Source: Callipepla californica brunnescens
Lineage: Eukaryota > Chordata > Aves > Galliformes > Odontophoridae
Direction of reading: 5' to 3'
NCBI GenBank assembly: GCA_023055505.1
Contig: JALIRH010000007.1
Location: 13,085,773-13,149,772 of the forward strand
DNA: 64,000 bases
Under the pieces are notes generated by a model. The model ran no database searches. It worked only from the letters and a program-made list of their open reading frames with translations, and was not told where the DNA came from. The position numbers were made by a program, and so were the translations under genes. Below, one piece after another: positions 11,701-25,058 of this stretch. Position 1 is the first letter of the stretch. Every line of letters starts with the position of its first letter.

Positions 11701-14700
11701 TGAGATCTGACAGGAAAGGGAGAGGAGTACAGAGTGGAAGTGCATCCTACTGACTTTCTGTCCTCTAGGGTTAGTGTCTGACACAAATTAGGCCAACTTA
11801 AATTTTAGATCAAATAACCTTTACTTGTCTGCTTTTGGTCTAGGGGTTTAAGCTGTTCTGAGTCATTGCATTCTCTACTGGAAGTGGATCAAAAAAATCC
11901 CATTGAGATGTTAAATTCAGGAGGCTTTGCTGTGGACACCAAAGTAACCCACTGCAGCTGGAGACTTGGCTGTGCCAGGGTTCTGCAGAAGTAGATCTCA
12001 GGAAGGATGGAGATGTTCCACCTTCTGCTCTGGGAGGGACCTGTGAGGCAGACAATGAGAAGAGAGGTCTGATGTGTAGCTAACCCAGCAACAAATGACA
12101 GCACAGAAAAAGCAAATCCTGATTAATCTGTGTCTCTTCTGAATACTATCCAAGTTGCTACATATAAAAAAGGGAAATGCCATGTCAGTCTGCTGGGTAT
12201 TGTTCTGTTTCCTATTGTGCTTAATGACTGAACAGTTATGTAAGATAGGTACTTATATGAGCATTATCAAAGAGTTGTACCTGTTTGTAATCTTTCTCAT
12301 AACATCACGTTTTAACTTGTGGAATTTATTAACGTTTATATTACTGTAGAGCAAGAGACATCAGCTAGTTTATAGCTCTGTTATGCTAGGTACTCTAAAA
12401 AGAGGCTATCAGCCTGCCAAATGAATCCTAGTTCTATATATTTATTTTATGAAATGTATCTTCTATATTTGCATTAATGGGATGTGACAAAACATTGCAA
12501 AATTGACCAGCAGTTTACAGCCTCCTTATTTTTTAATTAAAAACATAAATATGTCTGTAAATAGCATAAGGGAAGTTTAGTAAAGTGAATTCAGAATTAC
12601 TTAACAAGCTTCCATCCTTCTACCCACAGCTATATGGGGAATTTTCCATAAAGATCTACAAATTAGCTTTTGAAATGTACTGGGGAATGAATGAAGAAAT
12701 AATCAGAAGCTTTTACCATTTTAAACTAATATAACAGTGGGTGAAAGATTAACTTTCCAGTGATACATAAATAATGACTCAAAGCATACAAATAATGCCT
12801 TTGTCAGTTATTTAGGAATAAAATATCACTATAACAGTGGAATGTGGACTGAGTCCTTGGGACTACTTGGTAAATAAGAATAAAATTTGGCTTATTTTTG
12901 TCCTACTCTAGCAGTGCTAACATAAGAGCATCTAGTACTTGCAGATGGTGTATTTAATTCAAATACTTTCGTTTTAACTTATCCTCAGTCCAAGGATGGT
13001 CATATAAATAATACAGAGTATGTGGCAAGGCTATGGAAAGAATCAGGTGAACACTTGTAACAACTGTGCTCATTTTTTATGTTAGACCAGTGTCCTAGGA
13101 GTTCTTAGAGACATATACTTTAAAGATGGATTAAATCCTATTAAGGGTTATTTATTAGATTATGATAAAGATTTGATATAAGAGAATTGTTCTCAACAGC
13201 CATCCTGCTTACTAAGTTCAAATAAGGGAAATTCTGTTCTGTGGAATGATGATCCTAATATTTGATCAGAAATTTGTGCAAGATATAAATCTTGTCTTTC
13301 ACTATGAACTTTTTAAGAATAACCCTTCTGAATGCCCCAAGTTACAATTCTACAGTATGTGAACTCTCTACATGGTATATTCCTAGTGACAGCAGTTAAA
13401 AGTTGATGTACCCTTTGCAAAATAAATAAATAAAGTATAGATCTGTCTTTTGCCTAGCTTAAGCTACCCGTAAGGCTGTTCTTTCAAATCCACCAGCTGA
13501 CTTCTTCCATATACAGAAGGAGGACAGAACTATCAAAGATCAAAGAGGTCTTCTCAATTTTATCCAATAATATTATTGCTCTCAATCTGCAACTTGAGTT
13601 CAGCACCTATTATCCATCAGAAAATGCTCAAATGATATTAACATTGGGTTTGATAAAGCTGTAGGAGACCAAGATTCAGTAGTTCCACCTCTCCTATAAC
13701 TAGTTATCAATAAAGATAAAGTTGATGTATCTGTCGTGGGAGTAAAATTCTGAGATTGGAGTACCTTCAGCCATCTGAACGAGCTGATGCACAGTCAGAA
13801 GTGGGATTGTTTGTGATTGAGCCTGTAAAAGATTATTAAGCCTTGTAAGACTGTATGAGGGGCTTGAAGAAGAGTAAATGTAACCCTTATATTTAGGTGG
13901 ACAGAACATTTTGTCTGAGTTCAAGGAAGAAAAAAAATCAAAGGCATGGAGGTAAATGTAAGATAAAGAGGCTTACTGAAGATAAATTTGTCCAGACCAG
14001 TCTTTTATATATCCCCAGCAAAGGAGCTAATTTCAGATACAAAAGATACAATTCATCAAATTATGCTTCACCTGAAGGACTCCTCAGCACAGGAAGTCAT
14101 TGATGTTTAAAGCTTATGTACATTTATAATCAATCAGAAAAAGTCATGGAAAATCAATCAGCACAAGGATAATAAATTAAGAGCTGCTTACTCTGATTAG
14201 GAAGTTTGAGTTCCACTTTTATAGATGTAGTAAGTCGTGGTGCCAGGTGATGTTCAGACATGGAGCTTGACTCAGAAGTGAAGGCATTCGAAAGGGAGTT
14301 ACAGAGACTGTTTTCTTCCCCTTGGGTCCTTTTTCTTTTTCTTTTTTTAATTGTTATTGTTTTTAGTACAAGAATTGTGATACACTTTGTCCTCCTTGGG
14401 AACTTTGAGAAGGATGCAGATCTAGTCCCCATCAGTGAATGTCACCACTAGGCCACCAGCAGTGATTCTGGCATTGCTTCCAAAGGGAGAAGGTAAGCAG
14501 AAGCAGAAGGGATCATCAAGGACCCCTATCTCAGTATTTAAGCAACATTTCCAGTAACCCTTTTGGGTGAATTTGAACTTTGGTAGTGCACAAATGAAGT
14601 ACGTACTTTGATTGACTGGCTGGTCATAAGTCCTGAGGCTGGCTGCCTCTGAAATTGATGGTCCAACCAAATAATTCCCTAGAGAGAAGTGTATTTATTA

Positions 14701-17547
14701 CCTTTCCTCAGTGTGAAAATAATTAAACATTAAACTGAATTTAAAGTAAAAAGGTTAGAAAGAATTCAACACTTAGAGTCTGTTAAGAATGTTTTTCCCA
14801 AACCTAATAGAAGCACTGAATGTATTGCAGCTAACTTTGGCTCTTGACTGACTACAGTTAAACATTATTCTGCATGGGTGGATCATATGTCTGAGCCCTT
14901 CTGTGGAAAGCATGTACTAGAAAGGTTTTTGATTTTTTTGCAATGATTCATAAGACTATGCACCAATACTTTCATAGGAATTAAGTTCTGTTTCCTCTAT
15001 TCCACAGAGGTGGCAAAACAATTTTTAGGTGATAGGAAATATTTTATTTAGCATGTTCAGATAAGCTGTCCTCTGGTTGTTTAAACTTTAAGATCTTATC
15101 ACCTAAATAGTTATTCTTGTCAAAGAAGATAGATGAGTGGTTGAGGTCTGTATTCTTAGAGACCGATATTGAATCCTAAGTATTTTATCTAAGAAAAGGT
15201 GATACCTGTAAGTTGTACCAGGGGATAAAATTTGCCACTGGATCAGATGCAAATGGACTTTAAAAGAAAACTGTCAACCCAGAGACTGACTAGTGGTTTC
15301 AGTATTATTTATGGAACACTGCCCTACATAAAGCCCATGGACATTTCTAGGAAAAGAAAGAAATGGGAAAACTCTAGTCAGGCTGCAGACTGCAAGGAGC
15401 AATGTCAAGCAGTAGCATCAGTTGAAGTAGTCTTAGGAGAAGGAGGACAATTGAAAGAAGCTGGAGGAGAAGTCACATTTTTCCCATCTCTGAATTTCAT
15501 TAGCTTTGCACTTTGGTTTGCTGCATCTTCATGCAGACCACCCAAAGAGGTGTTATCTAAATCCCAATTGTCCCTACACTAGTACATTCCATTTCTGTAC
15601 TACAAAAACTATGCTGGGGAAAGAACTACAGTAGACAGGAGCTGCAGCTTATCAGGTGTGGGGGTTTACATAGAGGCTACTTGTCTGCCCCTTTTTCATA
15701 TGATACTTCCTTGGAAAAAAAAAAAAGACTGTATTCTTGCTTTCTCATTTACATGTTTGCTGTGCCTATAAGCACATAAACATTATACATATAGCACACA
15801 CTGTGTGCTGGTACATAGATTACAAGTAATCTTTCCCTGTGTATTTGCCAGCGTAATTTCTTAAATCAGACCAGTTACCAGTGACTCTGTTTCTGTCTGT
15901 TTGCTATCGCAGCAAAGATGCAATTTCACAGAAAGCATCTAATCATTCCTATTTCTTAGAATGTCCTGAAGTTTGATCTTTTTAATAGGAAAGATAGGAA
16001 GGGCACCTTGAGCATTATTGCAACTGCTGCTCCCTTTAATGGTTAGATGGTGACTCTACTTCGCACAGGATTACTGTCACTGATGTGGAGGGGTTAGTAG
16101 ATTGGTTGCCTTGAGGAATGAGATGAGACGATAAAGGAAAGAGGATGCTACCTCTGTGCGTCTGGTTCTGTCTCTCAATTTTCATTCCATGCAGCCTTTG
16201 TTGAGCCAAGGTGGTATTTGAAGCAGTTTCTTGCCTTTGCACACCTGCCATTGTTTGGCATCTGCAAAGCAGTCAGAAGGAAACAGGAATTGTGACAAAT
16301 CTATTTTACTTAAAATAACTGAACTGTGTAATTGTTTGAGAGGGCTTAGCAGCCAAATGTGATAAAGCTGGAAGTTATGTAGATCACCAGAAGAACAGGA
16401 TACAGTGTCAGAGTTATGCAGAAAATTGGCTTGTGCTATATTATTCTTCGGTAAGCGTTGGCATAATTATATTACTTGACTGCTTGAATTGCAGTGAACA
16501 TGATTTTCAGAGTACCGTGCTCTTGCTTAATGATAAAGGAAATCCTAAATTTCTTAACTACCTCTTGTTGTTTGTTCAATGAGGGCTGAAGCTTTCTCTG
16601 CGGAAATTTGGCCCCACTGTGCTACTCCCTTCGGGGTATAGCTGTTAAATCTGCATCACTTTGTGAGCATCAAAAATGTCATGGGCGGAGGAAAGAAAAA
16701 AAACAAAACAAGTGAGAGGACTGATAGTGGGTTGAAAATAATTTTAGCTGACCTTCACTTGTTAGAGCAGCTTTTGCTTTGAAGGTGGGGGGGATGTGGT
16801 TGGTTCTTGAACTAGCGTTCATCATCGAAGTGCCAATGGTTTTATGTTTGATCTTCCCAAAATCTTCCCAAAATTGTGTATATCCCAGACAACATAAGTA
16901 AAAATGTTGCCCCTTAAAAGCTTACTAATGAGAGACTTCAACTTTCTATTGAATATTTCCTGTATTAGTCTTCCTGTTCTATGATGTCTGATTGTTTATG
17001 GGTGGAGTAACTAAAACTCAAAAGAGGCAAAAAAAAAAAAAACTCTTCTGGCATATTTTCAAAGGATTCTATTAGGGAACGCGAAACAAAATTCTTTTAG
17101 AAACATGACTGATGCAAGAGCATTAACCAAGTGCTGTCATTTGATATGTGCTTTTATTAATTCATATTCCATGATAGAAATGGGTGGGACAGGATGCCAG
17201 GCTGGTAGTGCTTGTGTTTGGTATATGTGTTTCTTGAATTGATGGTCTGTGTAGAAGTGCATTTTGTTTCTTCTTTCACTCGTTAATTTTTTTAATTTGA
17301 ACTGGAAGTGACAGATCTTGGTGTGAGGCATGGACTTTTGAATAGGAAGTGCTGCTAAGGAAACCTACTTTGCCAGGTAATATAATACACTGAATGCTAC
17401 TTTCTGTAGAATGGACAGACTAAAAAGTTGGTGGTTGTACACTATATTATAGCTAGTGTAGAGGGTTGGAGAACCATTAATAACTGTGTCTATTTTCTTG
17501 TAGATATGTACATAGAATATATGCATACATCTATAAACATATGCACA
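8712..17547. other. Unique sequence, no gene recognised
   Basis: Nearly 9 kb of AT-rich sequence without a supported gene. Frames reach 118 codons (9256-9612, minus) and 116 codons (15232-15582, plus), with no recognisable domain. The three minus-strand frames at 11840-12183 overlap in different phases, which argues against real coding. Poly-A tracts occur at 10820-10836, 15714-15725 and 17030-17042 without gene-like sequence upstream. Confidence 0.6.
10591..10632. repeat. Two-copy 21-bp tandem repeat
   Basis: AATCTAGGAGGAAGCTGAAAG is followed directly by a second 21-bp copy with two differences. It lies in an open frame (10527-10742, plus) and keeps phase because 21 is a multiple of three, but that frame is otherwise unremarkable. 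Confidence 0.85.
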
Positions 17548-17880
17548 TGAAATCATAGAATATAATGAGTTGGAAGGGATCCACAAAGACCACTGAGACC
17601 AACTTTTGACCCAACACAGGACCACCCAAAATTCAAACTCTGTCTGAGAGCATTGTCCAAATGCTCCTTGAACTCCAGCAGGATGGGACCATGCATGCTG
17701 CCCTGTGCAGCCTGTTCCATTCCTGCTGCCTTCTGGTGCAGAACCTGTCCTTAGTCCCTCAGTTTGCTCTCCTCTGGGCTAAGCAAGAGAAGGGACCTCA
17801 GCTGTTCCTCACGTACCTTGCTCTCCAGACCTTTCCCCATCTTTGCAGCCTCCGCTTGGATGCTTTCTTCTTTTGTGTCC
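17548..17880 (-). mobile_element. CR1 LINE fragment, 3' end
   Basis: Read on the plus strand it opens with the reverse complement of a CR1 tail (AATCATAGAATATAATGAG, then TTGGAAGGGATCC). It continues with the family's GAGAGCATTGTCCAAATGCT and CCTGTTCCATTCCTGC blocks and ends near GCAGCCTCCGCTTGGATG. Part of the usual internal sequence is missing, so it is both 5'-truncated and internally deleted. The plus-strand frame at 17661-17966 is antisense to the element and not a gene. Confidence 0.85.
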
Positions 17881-19432
17881 TTATATTTCTTACAAAAATT
17901 AGTTTACTAATTAATTTTAATACTTTAAAATACAGGTGTTTGGTTTTTTTTCATTATTTTTGCTAAGATCTTTTTTTAAACCTGGAACTGTGGATAAGCA
18001 TGTAAATACATTCAAGAAGAATGGGGCTTGAAACAACAAACATACTTACATGAATAACTTTAACCAGGTTTGAGCTTGGTCAAGTAGGTTTTATGGGATT
18101 TGCTCTGCACCCTTTTTTGATCTTTTATCAGAGCTGGCTCTTGTTGGTTTCCTGCAGTCTCAAAGTCAGGTGCACTTTTGTGTGATGGTTTTACGAACAG
18201 TGTTCTACATAATCTGAGCAGCAAGTCCATTCACAAAAAATTGCACCCAGACAATAAATCTTTCAACAGCATGTGTGAAATAGCTTTGCTACGCTGCTAG
18301 CAACTTAAAGCACTGAAGAATTGTCCAGTAAATAAAGGTACTGTTAGAAACTGATAATAAAGTTTAGAGAACCACACAGTGACAAATTTCAGAAGAGTAG
18401 TCTTTCAATAGAAGCGATGTTAATTTAGCACAAGAAGGAAAATTCATGAGGAGGTAGATAATGAAAGGTTCAGAAAATCTAACTGTTCATATAGTGGTAC
18501 ACTCAGATCCATTTCCTATAAGTTTAAAATGAAAATTTCTATTAAAGAATAGAGATTTGAACAAAGAGCAGAGAGAAATACAGGACCTTGGATTCTGGAG
18601 AAAATATATCAACATGAACAGTTGGTGCACATTTTGCCCGGTGTAAGAAGAGAAGTGTAATAAGGTAAAACATTTGTCTAAATATATATTTCTCAAGACC
18701 TGCACTCAGACAATGGAGATTCGACATCCATTCTATCAGAGACATTATATGAGCTCAGTAAATTTACCTTTGAAGACACTAAGACTATCTCCGTTTTTTT
18801 TTTTTTTCAGTGGAGATTAGGGCCATTTTAGGGTGCACAAAAATAAGTGTTCAGGCCTCAATATCTAAAAAGAAAGAGACTGGGCAACACTGTTAGGAAT
18901 CAACAAATTTTCTACTGAAGAACTTCCTTAGATTGGCCAAATGCCTTTACAGCAGATAATGAGCTATATTTCCTGAATACTGAATCTGAGGAACTCTTAA
19001 TTGCTCATGAATCCATGTTCTGGGAAGTTTGGAACATTTAATGAGTTTGCAATGGATTTCAAAGAAAAGGATTTCATACAAGCTGAATTACTGTAGAACT
19101 AATGGATAGTGGATAAACATGAAGGACTGCAGCTGAAGTATGAACATTTAGGGCAAACAAACCTGTGTATTTTGGAGAGTGAATCTTTCTTTTGTGGTCA
19201 AATATATTTATCTTCTACACTGATGATGACTTCCATGTATTGTTTGAATTTCATGCCTCAAACTAATTGTGTCTTGCCTTATTGTGATATGTTCATTTTC
19301 TTCATAGACGTATTTAGTTGCTTGATATGATTTGAGTCTTATAAAGGCAACCATACTGTGTACCTTACTGCTGTAAGCTCTGTTTCTCTCTCTGTTCTCT
19401 AAGAGCTCAGTCAGGTCTGGTTTGTTCATATG

Positions 19433-19452
19433 GACACACACACACACACACA
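19433..19452. repeat. CA microsatellite
   Basis: About ten uninterrupted CA units, visible directly. Likely length-polymorphic. Confidence 0.95.
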
Positions 19453-19692
19453 GAAAAGTCAGTCTTCTGTGGAATTGTATCTGTGTTCTTGAAATGAATG
19501 TTTTGATTGGAGTTTCTGTTATATGTCTTAGCGTCTTGTACAGATATCCCTCAGTAAACTCAAACTTTGCATCATTTCTACAGTTTGTCACGCTTTTCTG
19601 TGGTTTTAATGATCATGTCAAATTCAGCAGACACTGCCATTTCCTTGTTAACTATTCTCTGACATGGCAGGCAACATCATTTTAGATAATGG

Positions 19693-19710
19693 ATTTATTT
19701 ATTTATTTAT
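19693..19710. repeat. ATTT simple repeat
   Basis: Four to five ATTT units in a row, visible directly. Confidence 0.9.
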
Positions 19711-21124
19711 AGGGATTTGGATGTCTTTATTTGGTATTTTTTAAATTCTCTGTGTTAGACTTCTTTCAGAAGAATTGTGATATTTCTGATCACTTCTAAT
19801 AAAACCTCTTTCGTGTTCAATTTTGTTTTTGCCAACTTCCAGAAGGCATATATACTGTATGTATCACCTGTTGGCTGACCTCAAGAGTCTGGGCTTTTTG
19901 AATTCTCTTGATGTTCTAAGTCAATCTCAGTGGTGTTTGTGAGCTCTTCCTTCTTCACTGCTCCACAAATATTTGTGAAGCTTATGTTTCAAACTTATTG
20001 TAAATGCTAGGGCACTGCAGGAAAACCTGCAAGAATCAGATAAGAGAAGCAGATGTATGACTAAAAGTACATATCTTAGCATCCCAAATTCACTTTAAGT
20101 TCTCGAAGTTATTCCTGTGGACGGATTATAACATGTATGGTTCCGTAGAGTCATTTTATAGGTGAAGTTGTCTGATGCAATTTTTGGATCTCAGAAGTTA
20201 TTGGAGAATTTCCTTACTAATAGATTACGAGAATTTCTTAACCAAGTTAAGTTACTCCTTAACTGGAGTAAACCCATCCTTCATGAATGACTACATGAGT
20301 AGAGTAAGATGAAGTAGATTCTGTGTGACTTTTATTTTCTGTAGAAGTTTATGAAATCAAAAATCATTCTAGAAAACTTGTAACTACAGAGGTAACTGCC
20401 TTAGAACAGTTACGTGCTATATGTACTGAAAGCTCAAAGTCTTGAAAATATATTTGCCTGCATTTTTAAGAGAAAGTTGGTAGTTTTGACTTTTATAGTA
20501 GAGAGTTCTGTCTGATGGAGTGGGAATTCCATGTTTTTGGTACTGTGGCAGCAGAATAGTTATCTGATTTTTGCCTTAACATTTCTCTTTTCTCAAGATA
20601 TAAAGGGTATCCTACTTCCTTTAGTGTTATCTAACCTTTTGTGGAGGTGCATGACTGCCTGAGTAGAGAATAAACTGTAGCAGAAGATTTCCCATGCTTG
20701 TTCTCTTCCTTCCATTCTAGAGGAAGATGCAACATCCTTTAGTCTGGTTTCCACTCGACTCATGATGCCATGGAGCAAGAGTAAGGGGTGTTTAAGGGTT
20801 TTACTCCCTAGCAGTATAAGTCTCATTGTTTAGAAAGGAGCTATATGAAAACTTTTTATCTTTTTAAAAAGAAACAAACTGCAGTAATTTCCAAACCATT
20901 CACAACCCTATTCAGTACTTTCCACCAGTCCAGAAGTTTTGTCTCACTTTCTGTGGGACTCTTGGTGCAAAACATTTACAAAGTAGAAGGTGACATTTCA
21001 TGTGAGAGCAGTGAGGGTTATTAGTGTGGCCAGGCTCAAACACTTCTCAGTCTTTCAGTGATTATGGATGCTTCCTATCAAAATTGTCTGAGATGCTGTA
21101 GCTTTTACGTGGGTTTCTGCAAAA

Positions 21125-21250
21125 AGATAAGCCTTGGAAATTGCTGGACTGTAAAATAGCAGTGCACTATGACATTGGCAAACCTTTAAAAGATAAATCT
21201 TGGCAGCCACTGGACTGTAAAATATTAGCACACTGACACCATTGGATCTC
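21125..21250. repeat. Degenerate 66-bp tandem duplication
   Basis: Two adjacent diverged copies about 66 bp apart. Each holds AGATAAnnCTTGG, then CTGGACTGTAAAATA, then a GCACACT/GCACTATGAC block and CATTGG. The best conserved part is the shared CTGGACTGTAAAATA at about 21144 and 21210. Divergence shows the duplication is old. No coding frame spans it. Confidence 0.75.
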
Positions 21251-24200
21251 TGAAACCTCAGAGAAGGATCCTAAAAATTATTTTTCTCAGGTAACAGAAT
21301 GAAGAAGACTGTCTAACCTTAGGAATCCATCTGGCTTAATTTGATTTACAGCGATCCCATGTTGATGGATATATATTTAGCAAGCTCCTAAAAAGGTAAC
21401 AATGGTAGTTACTTGGTTGGTTTGTACTGGCCTCTGTACAATAATGCTAGCTCTTTAACAAAACCTGGCAATTTCTGCTCTCAGAGCTATGGCTTATCTG
21501 TAAAACTAAACCTCCAAAAGGATCAATAACTTTAATGATGATGTAGTTTTTGCCATTACCAGGCTTTTAAAAGCACTGAGCTTGAGCTCCCAAATTTGTG
21601 CCTGCTTAAAATCACTAAGAACTTCTTATGTTATTCCTAAATCAAAATTATGTTTTCCCCTCTTTTCTCCTTTTAAACATTAATGAGAATTTCTTTCTTT
21701 TTTGTGCTTTCCCTTCTTTTTCTGTAGCATTTTTGCAGGATTTACATTTACCCTTGAAAACCTCTGCAGAAATGGAGTCTCTCTGTTCACTGATCCAAGA
21801 GGCTCCATCTACCAGGACCCCTTGAGATTTTGACTTCTCCCTGCTGCAGGAGGAGCACCTGCTTGAATTTTATGTTTTCACATAACTCCCATGCCACAGC
21901 ATTTGCTTGACCTCTATCCTTCCTCCTTGTCTCACGATTTCATACTTGGCATTTTCCTCCATCCCGTTACAGCACATTCCCTGCACTCTGACTCCATGTC
22001 CTCATCTTCACGCTTGTCTGCCCCTCTTCTGCATCCCTCCTGGTCTCTACATTAGTCTCACTCAATTTGCTGTCCCGTTTCTGAATGTATTTTCCCTCCC
22101 TGCTGCTCCCACAGTCTCTCGCATGTCCGTATTCTCCTGTCCCCTGCCTGGCCCTCACATGGAAGCTAACGGACCATTAGCTTCCCTGATGGCATCCTGT
22201 CTTCTGACCGATTCCAAATAACCAGGGCTGGCATCCATCTTCACTAGTTTACTCTCACTTTCACCCAGAAACTTTAAATGCATTTCGCAACCAACCTTTT
22301 GAGGTCAGGCTTGCCCTCATCTCAGTGTTATTAACAGGAGATGGAAAGCATCTTAAGGATCAAGCTTCACAATATTGTGAACAAAAAACTCATTAATGTT
22401 GTATTGCTCGTCTTTAGAATGTGGCAGCTATTACTAAAAGTTGAACATATTCTATGATTTGAGCAAAAACAAGGTGGTGGTGAGGATCTTGACAGAAGTC
22501 CACCAGAGGAACTTCAGAGGTGCAAGAGCTTTGAATAGGGCTTTTCTTCTGGCTTTAGTGGGGCTATGCTCCTCCCCAGTGGAAATCATTCTCATGCTTT
22601 GAAAGAGTTTCTGCCATTTCTTTGACAAACATATTAAACAGACCAAAAAAAAAAAAAAAAATCAAAACTAGAAAGGATGGCAACTTTATTATATTTCTTG
22701 TTGCACACTGTGGAAAACTAACTACAACCTAAAACTAATCACTGGACTTAATAAGACACTGCCTTCTATAACTTCTGAAGGTGTATTTTATTTCTGAAGT
22801 TCATCTACCCTTAATATGCAGGGAGGCAGGACAACAGACCATATCTTCTCAGAGTAGGCTGGGAATCTCAGGTTCAGTGTGGTTTTGACAGTTTTGAATA
22901 GCAATCCATCACTTAACACACAAATAGAGGTTCTGGTCTCTTTACAGCAGCTCTTTTACAACACGAGGATGACATCTGTGCCCTCTGCGAAGGATTGCAC
23001 TGTGTCAGCTTCAGACACAGCTGGGCTTAAACAGGCTGTTTGCAAGGTGTTTTGAGCGTTATTCTTCAAGAGACAGCACTCCAGCAGCAATCTAATATTT
23101 GTGACCCAAGCTTCAGAACAAGTGCATGCTAAAACAGGGTGGCATATGTTGTGTAACAGTAAATACACAACCACATAGCTGTATGTTATGGGCAGAATAA
23201 GAGGTTATTCATGTAGTGGCTAAATCACCAGATTGCATAATGATATCCTATGCTGTTCTCTTTCATGAAAGCTTTCAAAATGGGGGTAAAGATTTGTCTG
23301 AGGAACTGCATTATATTTTATATATATGTGATTCTTTTTCAATTGAATTCATCCTAAGGCTGGGAGACCATGCAGGAAAAATAATTGCAAGTTGTTCATC
23401 AAGTTCAATGCTTTAACCCGATATACCCTGTGAAGTAGATGAGAAGTGTTCATTGTTAATTTTTTAAGTAATATATAGTGTACATTTAATTAAGAGTCAA
23501 CACCAGGTTTTCATTAAGAAACATGTGAAGTACAGACCATAACCTGCATATTCTCAAGTACTTTATTTTATTAGTACGTAATACATTTCTTTTTCATGGT
23601 GATCTTGTTGGAGATCTGATATTGTTGAAATATCTGTCTATCCTTGGCACTAGAGACCATTCTCTCACCTCAAAATTGTGTAAGATATTTTACCCCGAGA
23701 AAGTTCTGCAGATTTCTTTTCACCTTAATGTGTAAGTAAAGCAGTGGGATTATACATCCAGCTATTTACTTAATGTTGGGTTTATGTACTTTGAACAAAC
23801 TTCATCTGTTATGAAGTGGATTTGACTAAATTTCAATATTAGTAATTCAATGATACCCTTGCTTGTTAGGAAAAATTGCCTTGTATACAGTGTATCATAA
23901 TAAAAAGTAGGATAATAGTCCAAGAACCACCATCAAAACTAAAAAGATGAGGCTGTGTTTAGCTTAACTGGCAGGTAATCCAAGAGGTGCTGCTATCCTT
24001 GCTTCAGGATTTCTCACTGCTTCTATGTGCATAAAAGAAAAAAACAACAAAACAACACTTGATGCTTTTTTGAAAAACTACATGGAAGACTTCAGTGGTA
24101 AACAGTATAGATACTTATTGTATCACTTAAAACCAACAGACTCAAAATCAAGGAAATGAATAGTTTAGGGTCCTTGTAAATCTAAAGTTCTTGGCACGCA

Positions 24201-25037
24201 AAACCCCTAGGTTCTTCTTAGCAAGGACAAGGAAATGTGTATTTCATCACAATTGCCTTAACTCTGACTTGTGCATTGTGGCTTTTATGTATTATTTGTT
24301 TTATATTGATTTAGAGTAGAATTCATCTTCACTACATTTTAGCCCTCTGAAGTTAGGTGTTTCATTCAAGCTATTTGTCCAGGTTCCTCATATAGCAAAT
24401 GGAGAAAGATAGGTTCCTCCAAATGGCAATTCATCCCTTTTTTAAGATAGGTGCCCAATATAGGCTGGATGAATTGCTTTCTATCACAGTCTGTCTCCAT
24501 AGCTTGTACAGAAACTTAGGTGGCTAGCTTAGGTTAAGTGCCCAACTTTCAGGTGGCATAAAAATTAGTTAAGATGAATCTTTCTCAAATTGTTTCTTTG
24601 AAGGGATACAATTAACTCAAAAATATTTGGTAGTAAATTCTCCATGTGTTATTTCATATAACATTTGTCCAATCTGAATCTTGGGAATTGTATACCTGGA
24701 ATTTAGTGAATAAACACAATATCAGTAATAAAATTATGACTGGGCAATTGACTGATATCTGATATTAACGTGCATATAAATCTTTCTCACATTCTCTAAG
24801 AAGTGTGTTTATTTATATTGCCTGTGGAAAACAAAACTTTTTTTTTTTTTCTGAGGAGCCAATCATGAAGAGTTTATTCTGAAATATTGCAGAGCTTCAG
24901 GAACTAAGTACTCCTGAAAAGTCAAGCTGGTATTATTGATTTAGGGTCATAGTTAAAGTGGAGTTGTAGTGCATTTGTTTCCAAAGGAATTGCTTGTTCA
25001 GATTTTATTATATGGGAATAAGATTTTTGAACTATTC

Positions 25038-25058
25038 TTTTTTTTTTTTTTTTTTTTT
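25038..25058. repeat. Poly-T tract
   Basis: About 21 consecutive T residues. No attached retroelement body or target duplication was identified. Confidence 0.9.

Noticed and set aside
17661..17966. 101-codon plus frame
   Set aside because: It is the antisense strand of a CR1 fragment and then runs into AT-rich DNA.
19208..19591. 127-codon minus frame
   Set aside because: Crosses the CA microsatellite (Cys-Val repeats) and has no family resemblance.
21907..22221. 104-codon Pro/Leu/Ser/Cys-rich frame
   Set aside because: Explained by a pyrimidine-rich stretch of DNA; no domain or conserved pattern.
22646..22662. Poly-A tract as the tail of a processed pseudogene
   Set aside because: No gene-like body upstream and no polyadenylation signal or flanking duplication seen. 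The same holds for the tracts at 10820 and 17030.
24340..24560. Possible very old repeat with AGGTGCCCAA-like phrases
   Set aside because: Too short and too diverged to tie to a family by eye.
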